Of a DNA stretch of 64,000 bases, positions 18,857-26,167 are shown in pieces. A program made the translations under genes and the position numbers. The DNA lies in NCBI GenBank assembly GCA_963805255.1, contig CAWDTK010000028.1, forward strand, positions 11,949 through 75,948, given 5' to 3'. The notes under the pieces were generated by a model. The model saw only the letters and a program-made list of their open reading frames with translations, was not told the origin of the DNA and did not search any database. The stretch's first letter is position 1. Every line of letters begins with the position of its first letter. Source of the DNA: Bog-532 sp963805255. GTDB lineage: Bacteria > Actinomycetota > Actinomycetes > Streptosporangiales > Streptosporangiaceae.

Positions 18857-19711
18857 GTGAGCCCGATCCGTGTCCGCAGCAAAGAGCCAGATCAGGCATG
18901 CGCGGAAGCCGTCGGCCTGGCGCGTGCCGCGGTGGAGGACGTCGTCGGCGCGCCGCAGGTCGGGGAGCACGTCGGCGTCGAGGCGGGAGGCGACCGGGTC
19001 GTCACCCACCTGTTCGAGTGCCTCGACCCCGCCTACCCCGGATGGCGCTGGGCGGTGACCGTGACGCGCGCCGCACGCGCCAAGACCGTCACCGTCGATG
19101 ACAGTGCGCTGCTCCCTGGCCCTGACGCGCTGCTGGCACCCGCCTGGGTGCCCTGGCGGGACCGGCTGCAGCCGGGAGACGTGGGCGTGGGCGACCTGCT
19201 TCCGGCCCACGACGACGACGAGCGGCTCGTCCCGATGGCGATGCTGGCCGGGGACGACGCCGTGGTGGACTGGTACGCCGACGGGCCGCCGGAGGCCCCC
19301 GATCCGCCCGGGGCGCGGGAAGCGCCGGAGCCGGCTTTCCCGGGCCGGGCCCGGGTGCTGTCCCCGGCCGGCCGTGATGAGGCCGCCGACCGGTGGTACG
19401 ACAGCGAGCACGGCCCGCGCACGCCGCTGGCCCGTGCGGCGCCCGCGACCTGCGCCAGTTGCGGCTTCTTCGTCCCGCTCAGCGGGGTACTCGGCCAGAT
19501 GTTCGGCGGCTGCGCGAACGCCTACGCCCCGGACGACGGCCGGGTCGTGTCCGGCGACCACGGATGCGGTGCACATTCGGAATCGGCACTCGCTGGTGCG
19601 CCCGCCCACATCGTCTCGCCGGTGATCGACGAGTTCGGCTACGACCTGGTGGACCTGCCCGGCGTCTCGCTGGACGAGACTGTCTTCGAGTCGTTCAGCG
19701 GCGGGGCCTGA
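18857..19711 (+). CDS. DUF3027 domain protein
   Basis: A 284-residue protein of the actinobacterial DUF3027 family. Family-like stretches are HLFECLDPAYPGWRWAVTV, the WVPWRDRLQPGDVGVGDLLP block, and the C-terminal block CASCGFFVPLSGVLGQMFGGC. The last of these has a Cys-x-x-Cys and further Cys/His residues that could hold a metal. The variable middle is Pro/Glu rich. It starts with GTG at 18857, about 100 bases from the divergent MFS gene. The 3' end overlaps the convergent DUF2530 gene by 73 bases. Function unknown. Confidence 0.85.
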   Translation: MSPIRVRSKEPDQACAEAVGLARAAVEDVVGAPQVGEHVGVEAGGDRVVTHLFECLDPAYPGWRWAVTVTRAARAKTVTVDDSALLPGPDALLAPAWVPWRDRLQPGDVGVGDLLPAHDDDERLVPMAMLAGDDAVVDWYADGPPEAPDPPGAREAPEPAFPGRARVLSPAGRDEAADRWYDSEHGPRTPLARAAPATCASCGFFVPLSGVLGQMFGGCANAYAPDDGRVVSGDHGCGAHSESALAGAPAHIVSPVIDEFGYDLVDLPGVSLDETVFESFSGGA

Positions 19712-19980
19712 CCCGGTTCCTGGCTGTCTGGCCGGGTGGCGCGGCGCCTGGTGGCGACGGCCCGGCGGCGCTGCAGGTGCGGTACGTACCACAGGCCGAA
19801 GAACCCCAGAACCAACCCGGTCACGCAGGTCCATACCCACCAGCGCTCGGCCGGCGGCAGGCTGCCGCGGATGACCAGGACGACGATGAGCGCGACCACC
19901 CAGCCCGCTGTGATGACGGTGGTGATCAGCCGGTCGTTTCCCTCGAGCGGAGGCGGCGGTGAGCGGCGCGGAGAAGCCAC
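19639..19980 (-). CDS. DUF2530 small membrane protein
   Basis: About 113 residues. The core PPPPLEGNDRLITTVITAGW, a transmembrane helix, then RWWVWTCVTGLVLGFFGLWY and a basic tail match the DUF2530 family of two-helix actinobacterial membrane proteins. The start is uncertain: I use the GTG at 19980, directly before the conserved region. An in-frame ATG at 20142 would add 54 residues of unconserved sequence. The C-terminal extension beyond the second helix is longer than usual and runs 73 bases into the convergent DUF3027 gene. Divergent from the MarR gene at 20172. Function unknown. Confidence 0.72.
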   Translation of the reverse strand: MASPRRSPPPPLEGNDRLITTVITAGWVVALIVVLVIRGSLPPAERWWVWTCVTGLVLGFFGLWYVPHLQRRRAVATRRRATRPDSQEPGQAPPLNDSKTVSSSETPGRSTRS

Positions 19981-20171
19981 GACAGCCAGCGTACGTGCCT
20001 GCGCGGCCCCCGGGTGACGGCCCTCGCCCGTGATGTCCCCTGCCGTGCCCGGGGTCCGTGATGTACTTTGATCATCCGGCCGCAGGCGCCCGTTGCCTGC
20101 TCGTGCGCGATCGGCGGTTTGCGGAACGCCGCCGCACCGCATATCGTTAGCTCAGGTAATGACTCAGGCTA

Positions 20172-20645
20172 ATGAAGATGACACTTACGCAGGCAAGGTC
20201 AACGCAGCCACGGTCCGATGTGGGCCTGGCCACCGCGTTGCGGATTTCCGTCAGCCGGCTCGCGCGGCGGCTACGGGTAGAGCGCACGGCGCACGGCATG
20301 CCGGAGCCGGAGCTGTCCGACACGCAATTCGCCACCCTTTCGGCGCTGGAGCGCCACTCGGCCATGACGCCGGGCGAACTCGCCGAATACGAGAAGGTGC
20401 AGCCGCCCTCGATGACGCGCGTCATCGCCGTCCTGGCGGAACGCGGCCTGGTGATGCGGGCACCGCACACGATCGACCGGCGCCAGGTTGTCCTGACCGT
20501 GACGGAGGCGGGCCGGGCCGTAGTGGAGCGGTCGCGCCGCCGCCGGGACGAGTGGCTGTCGAAGCGGCTCAAGGAGCTGACCCCGCGGGAGCGCGCGATG
20601 CTGCGCGCCGCGGCACCGATCCTGGAGAAGCTCAGCCAGTCCTGA
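20172..20645 (+). CDS. MarR family transcriptional regulator
   Basis: A 157-residue winged-helix regulator. The recognition region reads MTPGELAEYEKVQPPSMTRVIAVL, followed by the wing RRQVVLTVTEAGRA, both typical of MarR. Either of two ATG codons (20172, 20178) could start it. The promoter region has an inverted TTAGC/GCTAA pair around 20146-20173 and a repeated CTCAGG inside it, a possible autoregulatory site. Neighbours give no clear target; the divergent DUF2530 gene may be one. Confidence 0.88.
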   Translation: MKMTLTQARSTQPRSDVGLATALRISVSRLARRLRVERTAHGMPEPELSDTQFATLSALERHSAMTPGELAEYEKVQPPSMTRVIAVLAERGLVMRAPHTIDRRQVVLTVTEAGRAVVERSRRRRDEWLSKRLKELTPRERAMLRAAAPILEKLSQS

Positions 20646-20811
20646 AGCGGCCGGCTTCCGCCGGCACCCGTCCAGCCTTCCCGGACGGCCGCCGCCTGAC
20701 GCCTGCCACTTTCCAGGTGCCGCGCAGGCCGGAGGCGGGCCAAATCGCCGGGCCGGCGCACTGGCGCTCCCGTCGGCTGTAAGCGGGCGGGAAGCTGCTA
20801 CCAATGTGCGC

Positions 20812-21369
20812 ATGAGACTGTTCGTCGCCCTCGCGCCACCGCCAGCGGTGCTCGACGAACTCGACGCGGCGGTGGCGCCGTTGCGCGCGGCACGGCCCGA
20901 CCTGCGCTGGACCAGCCGGGATGCCTGGCACATCACGCTGGCCTTCCTGGGTGAAGTCAGTGAGACGGCGGAGCCCCGGCTGACGCCACGGCTGGACCGC
21001 GCCACGGCCCGGCACCATCAGTTCCGCCTCGCGTTCGCCGGCGCGGGTGCCTTCTCCTCGGCCGGCCGGGCCCGGGTGCTCTGGTGCCGGCTCAGCGGGG
21101 ACGACCGCGAGGTGGCCAGCCTGGCCATGTCGGTGGCCGCGGCCGCCCGCCGCGCCGGGGCACCTGTGCCGGACGAAGGCCGGGCGTTCCGCCCGCACCT
21201 CACGCTGGCGCGCTGTCGCGTCCCGGCCGATGCCCGCGCCCTCGTCGCTGCCCTGAGCGAATACCGGGGCCCGGCCTGGACTGCGGACCGCATTCACCTG
21301 ATCCGCAGCAGGCCCGGCGGCCAGCCCCGCTACACGACGCTGGGCAGCTGGCCGCTCGGCCGGGGATAG
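20812..21369 (+). CDS. thpR: RNA 2',3'-cyclic phosphodiesterase (2'-5' RNA ligase family)
   Basis: A 185-residue 2H phosphoesterase that opens 2',3'-cyclic phosphate ends of RNA. The two catalytic HxT motifs are present as HITLAFLG (near residue 42) and HLTLAR (near residue 130). MRLFVALAPP is the usual start, so I use the ATG at 20812; a GTG at 20806 is in frame. The family's cellular role in bacteria is uncertain. It stands alone on the plus strand. Confidence 0.87.
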   Translation: MRLFVALAPPPAVLDELDAAVAPLRAARPDLRWTSRDAWHITLAFLGEVSETAEPRLTPRLDRATARHHQFRLAFAGAGAFSSAGRARVLWCRLSGDDREVASLAMSVAAAARRAGAPVPDEGRAFRPHLTLARCRVPADARALVAALSEYRGPAWTADRIHLIRSRPGGQPRYTTLGSWPLGRG

Positions 21370-21378
21370 GCTTGGGGC

Positions 21379-21462
21379 GTGACCCGCGTGCCCCGCTGGC
21401 TTCTCCCCGCCGTGCTCGCGCTTCTGGTGCTGACCGTGCTCATCGGCTCGCTGGTGCGCTGA
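21379..21462 (+). CDS. Possible 27-residue single-pass membrane peptide
   Basis: A 27-codon frame from a GTG at 21379 encodes VTRVPRWLLPAVLALLVLTV and a short remainder ending SLVR. That is a basic N-terminus followed by one clean hydrophobic helix. It starts nine bases after the thpR stop, with GGGG seven bases upstream as a weak ribosome-binding site, and ends before a terminator-like hairpin. Composition and position fit a real small membrane protein of the kind seen in actinomycetes. At this length chance cannot be excluded. Confidence 0.45.
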   Translation: MTRVPRWLLPAVLALLVLTVLIGSLVR

Positions 21463-21478
21463 GGATTAGCCGGACAGT

Positions 21479-21503
21479 ACCGCCCGGCGGGTGAGCGGGC
21501 GGT
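21479..21503. terminator. Hairpin between convergent genes
   Basis: ACCGCCCG at 21479-21486 and CGGGCGGT at 21496-21503 form an eight-base-pair stem around a nine-base loop. It lies between the end of the small membrane peptide and the end of serC, so it could serve both strands. Confidence 0.55.
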
Positions 21504-21509
21504 CCGCGG

Positions 21510-22628
21510 TCAGAGGCGTTCGACGACGTAGTCGATACAGGCGGTCAGGGCCTCCACGTCGGCGGGGTCGACGGAGGGGAACATCCCGATGCGCAGCTGG
21601 TTGCGGCCCAGCTTGCGGTACGGCTCGGTGTCCACGATGCCGTTCGCGCGCAGCGCCGCGGCGACGGCCGCCGCGTCGACGCCACCGGTGAAGTCGATCG
21701 TGCCGACCACCTGTGAACGCTGAGCCGGGTCGGCGACGAACGGCGACGTATAGGGCGTCTTCTCGGCCCAGGTGTACAGGCGCGCGGCGGAGTCGGCGGT
21801 CCGCCCTGTCGTCCAGGCCAGGCCGCCGTGCGCCAGCATCCAGTCGATCTGGTCCGCGAGCAGCAGCAGCGTCGCGACGGCCGGGGTGTTGTACGTCTGG
21901 TCCTTCGCGGAGTTCTCGATCGCGGCCGGCAGGGACAGGAAGCCGGGCACGTAGCGGTCCGTGGCAGCGATCTCGGCCACGCGGTCGGTGGCGGCGGGCG
22001 ACATGAGGGCGATCCACAGGCCGCCGTCGGCACCGAAACACTTTTGCGGCGCGAAAAAGTACACGTCGAAGTCGGCGGGATCGACCGGGAGGCCGCCCGC
22101 GGCGCTGGTGGCATCGACGAGGATCAGCGAACCGGGGTCTGCACCCGCGACCCGGCGGACCGGCATCGCCACCCCGGTCGAGGTCTCGTTGTGGGTGAGG
22201 GCGTACGCGTCCACGCCGGGCTCCGCGGTGGCCAGCGGGTGGCGGCCCGGCGCCGATTCGATCACCGTCGGGGTGCCCAGCCATGGCGCGTCCGCCACCA
22301 CCGTGGCGAACTTGGCGGAGAATTCACCGAACGCGAGGTGCTGTGACCGGGAACGGATCAGCCCGAAGGCGGCGGCGTCCCACAAGGCCGTCGTTCCGCC
22401 GTTGCCGAGGACGACCGCGAAGTCCTCCGGCAGCGCGAAGAGCCCGGCCAGCCCGGCCCGGATCCGCCCGACCAGGGACCGGACGGGCGGCTGCCGGTGC
22501 GAGGTGCCCAGGTAGCTGGCGCCGGAACGGGTCAGCGCCGTTACCTGGTCCGCGCGCACCTTGGACGGCCCGCTGCCGAACCTGCCATCCGCGGGCCTGA
22601 TCTCGGGGGGAATGACGACGCTGCTCAC
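21510..22628 (-). CDS. serC: Phosphoserine transaminase
   Basis: A 372-residue class V aminotransferase that converts 3-phosphohydroxypyruvate and glutamate to phosphoserine, the second step of serine synthesis. FGSGPSKVR at the N-terminus, THNETSTGVAMPVRR, and the PLP lysine in YFFAPQKCFGADGG identify the actinobacterial SerC type. The C-terminus NQLRIGMFPSVDPADVEAL is complete. The GTG at 22628 begins just before the conserved region. It lies downstream of citrate synthase on the same strand but behind a strong terminator, so it probably has its own promoter in the 160-base gap. Confidence 0.93.
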   Translation of the reverse strand: MSSVVIPPEIRPADGRFGSGPSKVRADQVTALTRSGASYLGTSHRQPPVRSLVGRIRAGLAGLFALPEDFAVVLGNGGTTALWDAAAFGLIRSRSQHLAFGEFSAKFATVVADAPWLGTPTVIESAPGRHPLATAEPGVDAYALTHNETSTGVAMPVRRVAGADPGSLILVDATSAAGGLPVDPADFDVYFFAPQKCFGADGGLWIALMSPAATDRVAEIAATDRYVPGFLSLPAAIENSAKDQTYNTPAVATLLLLADQIDWMLAHGGLAWTTGRTADSAARLYTWAEKTPYTSPFVADPAQRSQVVGTIDFTGGVDAAAVAAALRANGIVDTEPYRKLGRNQLRIGMFPSVDPADVEALTACIDYVVERL

Positions 22629-22726
22629 CGCGCCAGCATATCCGCGGCGGGTCACCGGCGCGGGCACCCGGCCCAGGTCCCCGTCTCGCGTCCGCGCTGC
22701 CCGCACCGGGTACCCGGCTCAGACAG

Positions 22727-22763
22727 CGCCGGGCGCCCCGGGCCGGACCCGGGGCGCCCGGCG
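22727..22763 (-). terminator. Strong hairpin terminator after citrate synthase
   Basis: A perfect 16-base-pair GC stem (22727-22742 with 22748-22763; left arm CGCCGGGCGCCCCGGG) closes on a CCGGA loop. It lies 26 bases beyond the stop of the citrate synthase gene on the minus strand. It is the most stable simple hairpin I noticed in the window. Confidence 0.85.
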
Positions 22764-22788
22764 ATGCAGATCTCCCGGGGCGCGCGGC

Positions 22789-23895
22789 CTACAGCTTGTC
22801 GAGCACGTCGCCGACGCCGGGTACCTCACGCACCGGGCGGGCCGCCGGGCCGACATACCGGGCGCTGGGCCGGATCAGCCGGCCGGTGCGCTTCTGCTCC
22901 AGGATGTGCGCGGCCCACCCCGCGGTGCGTGCGCAGGTGAACATCGAGGTGAACAAGTTGGCCGGGACCTCGGCGAAGTCCAGGACGATGGCCGCCCAGA
23001 ACTCCACGTTGGTCTCGAGCACCCGGTCAGGCCGCCGCGCGCGCAGTTCCGTCAGCGCGGCATTCTCCAGGGCCAGGGCCACCTCATACCGGGGTGCGCC
23101 CAGTTCCTTGGCCGTCCGGCGCAGCACGCGGGCGCGCGGGTCTTCGGCCCGGTACACACGGTGCCCGAAGCCCATCAGCCGGTCCCCCCGGTCGAGCAGC
23201 GACTTCACGTAGGCGCCCGCGTCGCCCGTCCGCTCCACCTCCTCGACCATGTGCAGCACGCGCGCCGGCGCGCCACCGTGCAGCGGCCCGGACATGGCAC
23301 CGATCGCGCCGGACATCGCCGCCGCGGCGTCGGCACCGGTCGAGGCGATGACGCGGGCGGTGAACGTGGAGGCGTTCATGCCATGCTCGGCCGCCGAGAC
23401 CCAGTAGGCGTCGACCGCCTTGACGTGCCGCGGATCGGGGTCACCCCGCCAGCGGATCATGAACCGCTCAGGTATCGTCTTGCCCGCGTCCACCCGGCGC
23501 TGTGGCACCAGAGGCAGGCCGAGGCCGCGGGCCGACTGGGCCGCAAACGACAGTGCGGTCACCGAGATCCGGGCAAGATCGTCACGGGCCTCGTCATCGC
23601 TGCTGTCGAGCAGCTGCTTGATGCCCCACGCCGGGGTCAGCGTGGCCAGGGCGCTCTGCACATCGACCCGGGTGTCGCCGGAGTGTACCGGGAGAGGGAA
23701 CACCTCGGCCACGGGAAGGCCCGGGGTGAAAGAGTTATCGACCAGGAGGCCCCACACGTAGCCGAACGAGACGTGACCCGTCAGCTCCTCGATATCCACC
23801 CCGCGATAACGGAGCGAGCCGCCTTCCCTGTCTGGCTCGGCAATCTCGGACTCGAAGGCGATAACGCCTTCCAGCCCTGGCTTGTAGTCGGCCAT
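22789..23895 (-). CDS. Citrate synthase (type 2/CitA-like)
   Basis: A 368-residue citrate synthase-family enzyme that condenses acetyl-CoA and oxaloacetate. Active-site blocks are visible: SAAEHGMNASTFTARVIAST, GPLHGGAP with the substrate-binding His, and GFGHRVYRAEDPRA with the second His. At the position of the catalytic Asp (NVDFY in classical enzymes) it reads NVEFW. As I recall this is common in the actinobacterial citrate synthase 2 group, but it leaves open a related synthase activity. The ATG at 23895 follows GGAGAAGGAGA. The pdxH gene lies divergently upstream, an arrangement shared with other actinomycetes, but here separated by about 1.5 kb that includes an extra gene. Confidence 0.9.
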   Translation of the reverse strand: MADYKPGLEGVIAFESEIAEPDREGGSLRYRGVDIEELTGHVSFGYVWGLLVDNSFTPGLPVAEVFPLPVHSGDTRVDVQSALATLTPAWGIKQLLDSSDDEARDDLARISVTALSFAAQSARGLGLPLVPQRRVDAGKTIPERFMIRWRGDPDPRHVKAVDAYWVSAAEHGMNASTFTARVIASTGADAAAAMSGAIGAMSGPLHGGAPARVLHMVEEVERTGDAGAYVKSLLDRGDRLMGFGHRVYRAEDPRARVLRRTAKELGAPRYEVALALENAALTELRARRPDRVLETNVEFWAAIVLDFAEVPANLFTSMFTCARTAGWAAHILEQKRTGRLIRPSARYVGPAARPVREVPGVGDVLDKL

Positions 23896-24388
23896 CGGTG
23901 TCTCCTTCTCCTTGCGGGACGGCGTCGGCTCGTGCGCCAGGCGGACGTTGTGCGTCCGGGCGTCATTCACCGTGACGGTCCTGCCGTGGCCCGCGTCGGG
24001 TGCGTTCGGCAACCCGGCCAGGGGACGCGAAAGGGCCGCGCGGACTTCAGGCCGCGCTGTACCTCTGTTCTCTTATTCAATATCGCCAGGCCTACTTGGC
24101 GGTAGCCGACAGCGATGTGAGGATCGTTACTCATGGAAACGACAGTACGTCCTGTCAGGTGTGACCAGGTTGGCACATGCGCTCTGGCCTGCGAAAACGA
24201 GGCCTTGCCAGTTCTCGCCGTTTCCGGCGGCTGCCCGCTGTCATGTGCCCGGGATGTGCCCGGCCTATTGCGGAAGTTTGCCGCGTGCACTCCGGGCTGG
24301 CCCTCGGCCGTGCCGAGTATTTATCCGGCATGCTGGCCGCATTCTGGCCTCGTCCATGGGCGTACTTCCGTTGCGATGGGTCTGTCAC
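23896..24388. other. Intergenic region upstream of citrate synthase
   Basis: No gene here is supported. The region contains the citrate synthase promoter, a copy of a 24-base sequence (24120-24143) that also precedes pdxH, and a TCATGTGCCCGG repeat at 24241 with a second copy at 25334. A plus-strand frame starting at 24133 opens with MET-T like the pdxH upstream start, but it then loses all resemblance and overlaps the minus-strand membrane protein gene, so I do not call it. Confidence 0.5.
24120..24143 (+). repeat. Direct repeat copy 1 of the pdxH translation-start region
   Basis: This 24-base segment, whose core reads CGTTACTCATGGAAACGAC, matches 25399-25422 at 22 of 24 positions, including an AGGA ribosome-binding-like element and ATG GAA ACG AC. 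The flanking sequence does not match. The two copies lie 1279 bases apart and flank the small membrane protein gene. Confidence 0.75.
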
Positions 24389-24904
24389 TCAGCTGGCTGG
24401 CCGGTCCCGGTCGGCCTGGTCTGGTGTGGCGGGAGCAGCACTTGGCGACACTTCCAGCACTGAGTGGTGATGACCCCCGTGCACCGTGGCTGTGGGCGCG
24501 GGGACTGGAGGCCTTCTCTTGGAGGGGAGCGACGTTATGGACGGCAGGCTATCGCCGGATGCGCGCCGTATCGTCGTGATCAGCCACAACGCAACCGCGC
24601 CAACCACGAGGATCGTGAGTGCAACCGTACTGCCGGTGAACAACCCAAAAACCGCGACGAGCAGTGCGATGTTGCTGATCATGGTCGCGACCCCGGCGAA
24701 ATCCTGCGCTGTCCGGTATCCAGTTCCGGGATTCAGGGGGCGCAGAGCCCATGCACCGATACCCAAGACCAGCACTACGGCGGTCGCGCCCCGGCCGCTG
24801 GAGATCAACCACAGGCTCGTTCCGTGGAGAAATGCCGCGTAAACGGCGACGATCGCGCCCGTTAGGACGGTTGCGGTCGCGTCCTGCCATGTCATCCGCT
24901 TCAT
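24389..24904 (-). CDS. Small polytopic membrane protein (actinobacterial hypothetical)
   Basis: A 171-residue protein with four predicted transmembrane helices in its first 125 residues: MTWQDATATVLTGAIVAVYA, then two central helices, then VALTILVVGAVALWLITTIR. A polar Pro/His-rich C-terminal tail follows. Similar four-helix proteins opening with MTW-DA-ATVL are common in actinomycetes, and no function is established. The ATG at 24904 has GAGGTG five to ten bases upstream and is preferred over 24913. The gene sits between citrate synthase and pdxH and is flanked by a 24-base direct repeat, which suggests it was inserted or carried there by a duplication. Confidence 0.72.
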   Translation of the reverse strand: MKRMTWQDATATVLTGAIVAVYAAFLHGTSLWLISSGRGATAVVLVLGIGAWALRPLNPGTGYRTAQDFAGVATMISNIALLVAVFGLFTGSTVALTILVVGAVALWLITTIRRASGDSLPSITSLPSKRRPPVPAPTATVHGGHHHSVLEVSPSAAPATPDQADRDRPAS

Positions 24905-25411
24905 TGACCGCACCTCGCTTCCGTTTCAGATAAGAGGTGCCATCCATCAGGTTCGGAGTAGATGACGGCTTATGAGAGTGCCGCAGGTCTCCTGCCATGA
25001 GGCCGTTGGTCCTCGGCAGCACTCGTACCGGGAACTGCGGAACCGGCGAGCTTCCGCCGCAGCCGGGGCTGAGTCGTTCACGTCCAGGGGAGTGGTGTAT
25101 GGGATAGCTGATCCAGCTCACCATGAACCGATCGGCGAGGGAAACGGAATCAGCAGGTGACGGCAGCCTGGGCGTTACAGAAAGCGGACATACGGTGCTG
25201 AACAGACCGCTAGCCTCTCCTCGTTGCTGCTTTGCTGGCACCAGCCACGGCCGCACCTTGCGCGTTTCTGCCATCCGACGATGACCGGGCGCGAGAGGTC
25301 ATGAACACGCTCTTCGCTGGCACGTCCGAGCGCTCATGTGCCCGGAATGCGCCCGGCAGGGACGTGCAATGATGCGTCTGCCCAGTTCACAGCGCTTAAG
25401 GAGCGTTACTT
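24905..25411. other. Intergenic region upstream of pdxH
   Basis: About 500 bases between the divergent membrane protein and pdxH. I see no supported gene. The base composition is less extreme than in the neighbouring coding sequence. It contains TCATGTGCCCGG (25334), a repeat of the motif at 24241, and ends in the ribosome-binding site and ATG that would start full-length pdxH. Confidence 0.5.
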
Positions 25412-25422
25412 ATGGAAACGAC
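25399..25422 (+). repeat. Direct repeat copy 2 at the pdxH translation start
   Basis: Second copy of the 24-base repeat (see 24120-24143; core CGTTACTTATGGAAACGAC). Here it supplies AAGGAG and the ATG at 25412 that is the natural-looking start of pdxH. Confidence 0.75.
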
Positions 25423-25493
25423 CCGGCGCGGCGGCGGTTCCCGCGCCCACCCGCATGATGGCTCGCAGTTCCTTACCGAGGACATGGTCGCAG

Positions 25494-26069
25494 ATGACCC
25501 CGTTCGAGCAGTTCTCCGGCTGGCTCTCCGACGCCATGCGGGCCGGCCTGCCGGAACCCAATGCCATGGTGCTGGCCACCGTCTCGGCCGAGGGGCACAC
25601 CCGGGCCCGGACTGTCCTGCTCAAGTCGCATGACGGCGCCGGCTTCGTCTTCTATACGAACCGGACGTCCCGCAAAGGCACCGACCTGGCCGGGAATTCA
25701 TGGGCCTGCGTGCTGTTCCCCTGGTTCGCGCTGGGGCGCCAGGTGACCATCGAGGGGCCGGTCAGCGCACTGACCACGGCAGAAAGCGAGCCGTACTTCC
25801 GGTCCCGGCCCCGCGGGTCGCAGATCGGGGCGTGGGCCAGCAGGCAATCCGGGGTGATCGCGTCGCGCGCGGAACTCGATGACCGCGTCGCGGAGCTTGA
25901 ACAGCGCTGGCCGGCGGGGACCGATGTGCCGATGCCGGACTTCTGGGGCGGTTACCGGCTCGCGCCGGAGACGATCGAGTTCTGGCAGGCACGCGAGAGC
26001 CGACTGCACGACCGGCTCCGGTACCGCAGAACCCCAGGTGGCTGGGTCATCGAGCGGGTTTCGCCCTAG
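25494..26069 (+). CDS. pdxH: Pyridoxamine 5'-phosphate oxidase, N-terminus out of frame
   Basis: An FMN-dependent oxidase that makes pyridoxal 5'-phosphate. The intact frame reads MTPFEQFSGWLSDAMRAGLP, then NAMVLATVSAEGHTRARTVL, GFVFYTNRTSRKG, FRSRPRGSQIGAWAS, and ends with ESRLHDRLRYRRTPGGW, all family hallmarks. It gives 191 residues, about 25 short of normal. The missing part is present upstream in another frame from an ATG at 25412 with AAGGAG at good spacing, including FLTEDMVADDP, which normally runs directly into FEQF. One extra C in the run at 25498-25501 (GATGACCCCG) causes the break. The gene is therefore either N-terminally truncated or carries a sequencing indel. The listed start is the first in-frame ATG. 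Confidence 0.8.
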   Translation: MTPFEQFSGWLSDAMRAGLPEPNAMVLATVSAEGHTRARTVLLKSHDGAGFVFYTNRTSRKGTDLAGNSWACVLFPWFALGRQVTIEGPVSALTTAESEPYFRSRPRGSQIGAWASRQSGVIASRAELDDRVAELEQRWPAGTDVPMPDFWGGYRLAPETIEFWQARESRLHDRLRYRRTPGGWVIERVSP

Positions 26070-26167
26070 CCCGGGAGGCCTGATGCCGCCGGGCCCCGGC
26101 AGCGCCGCCGGGGCGGGTACGCCCAGGGGCCAGCGCAGCATAGCATCACAGCAGGAGGAATGAGCAG

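Noticed and set aside
22561..24105. A 514-codon plus-strand frame opposite citrate synthase
   Set aside because: Shadow of the citrate synthase gene; composition typical of antisense frames in GC-rich DNA.
24133..24579. A plus-strand frame beginning with the same Met-Glu-Thr-Thr as the upstream start of pdxH
   Set aside because: Only the duplicated 24-base start matches. The rest resembles no oxidase and runs antisense to the four-helix membrane protein.
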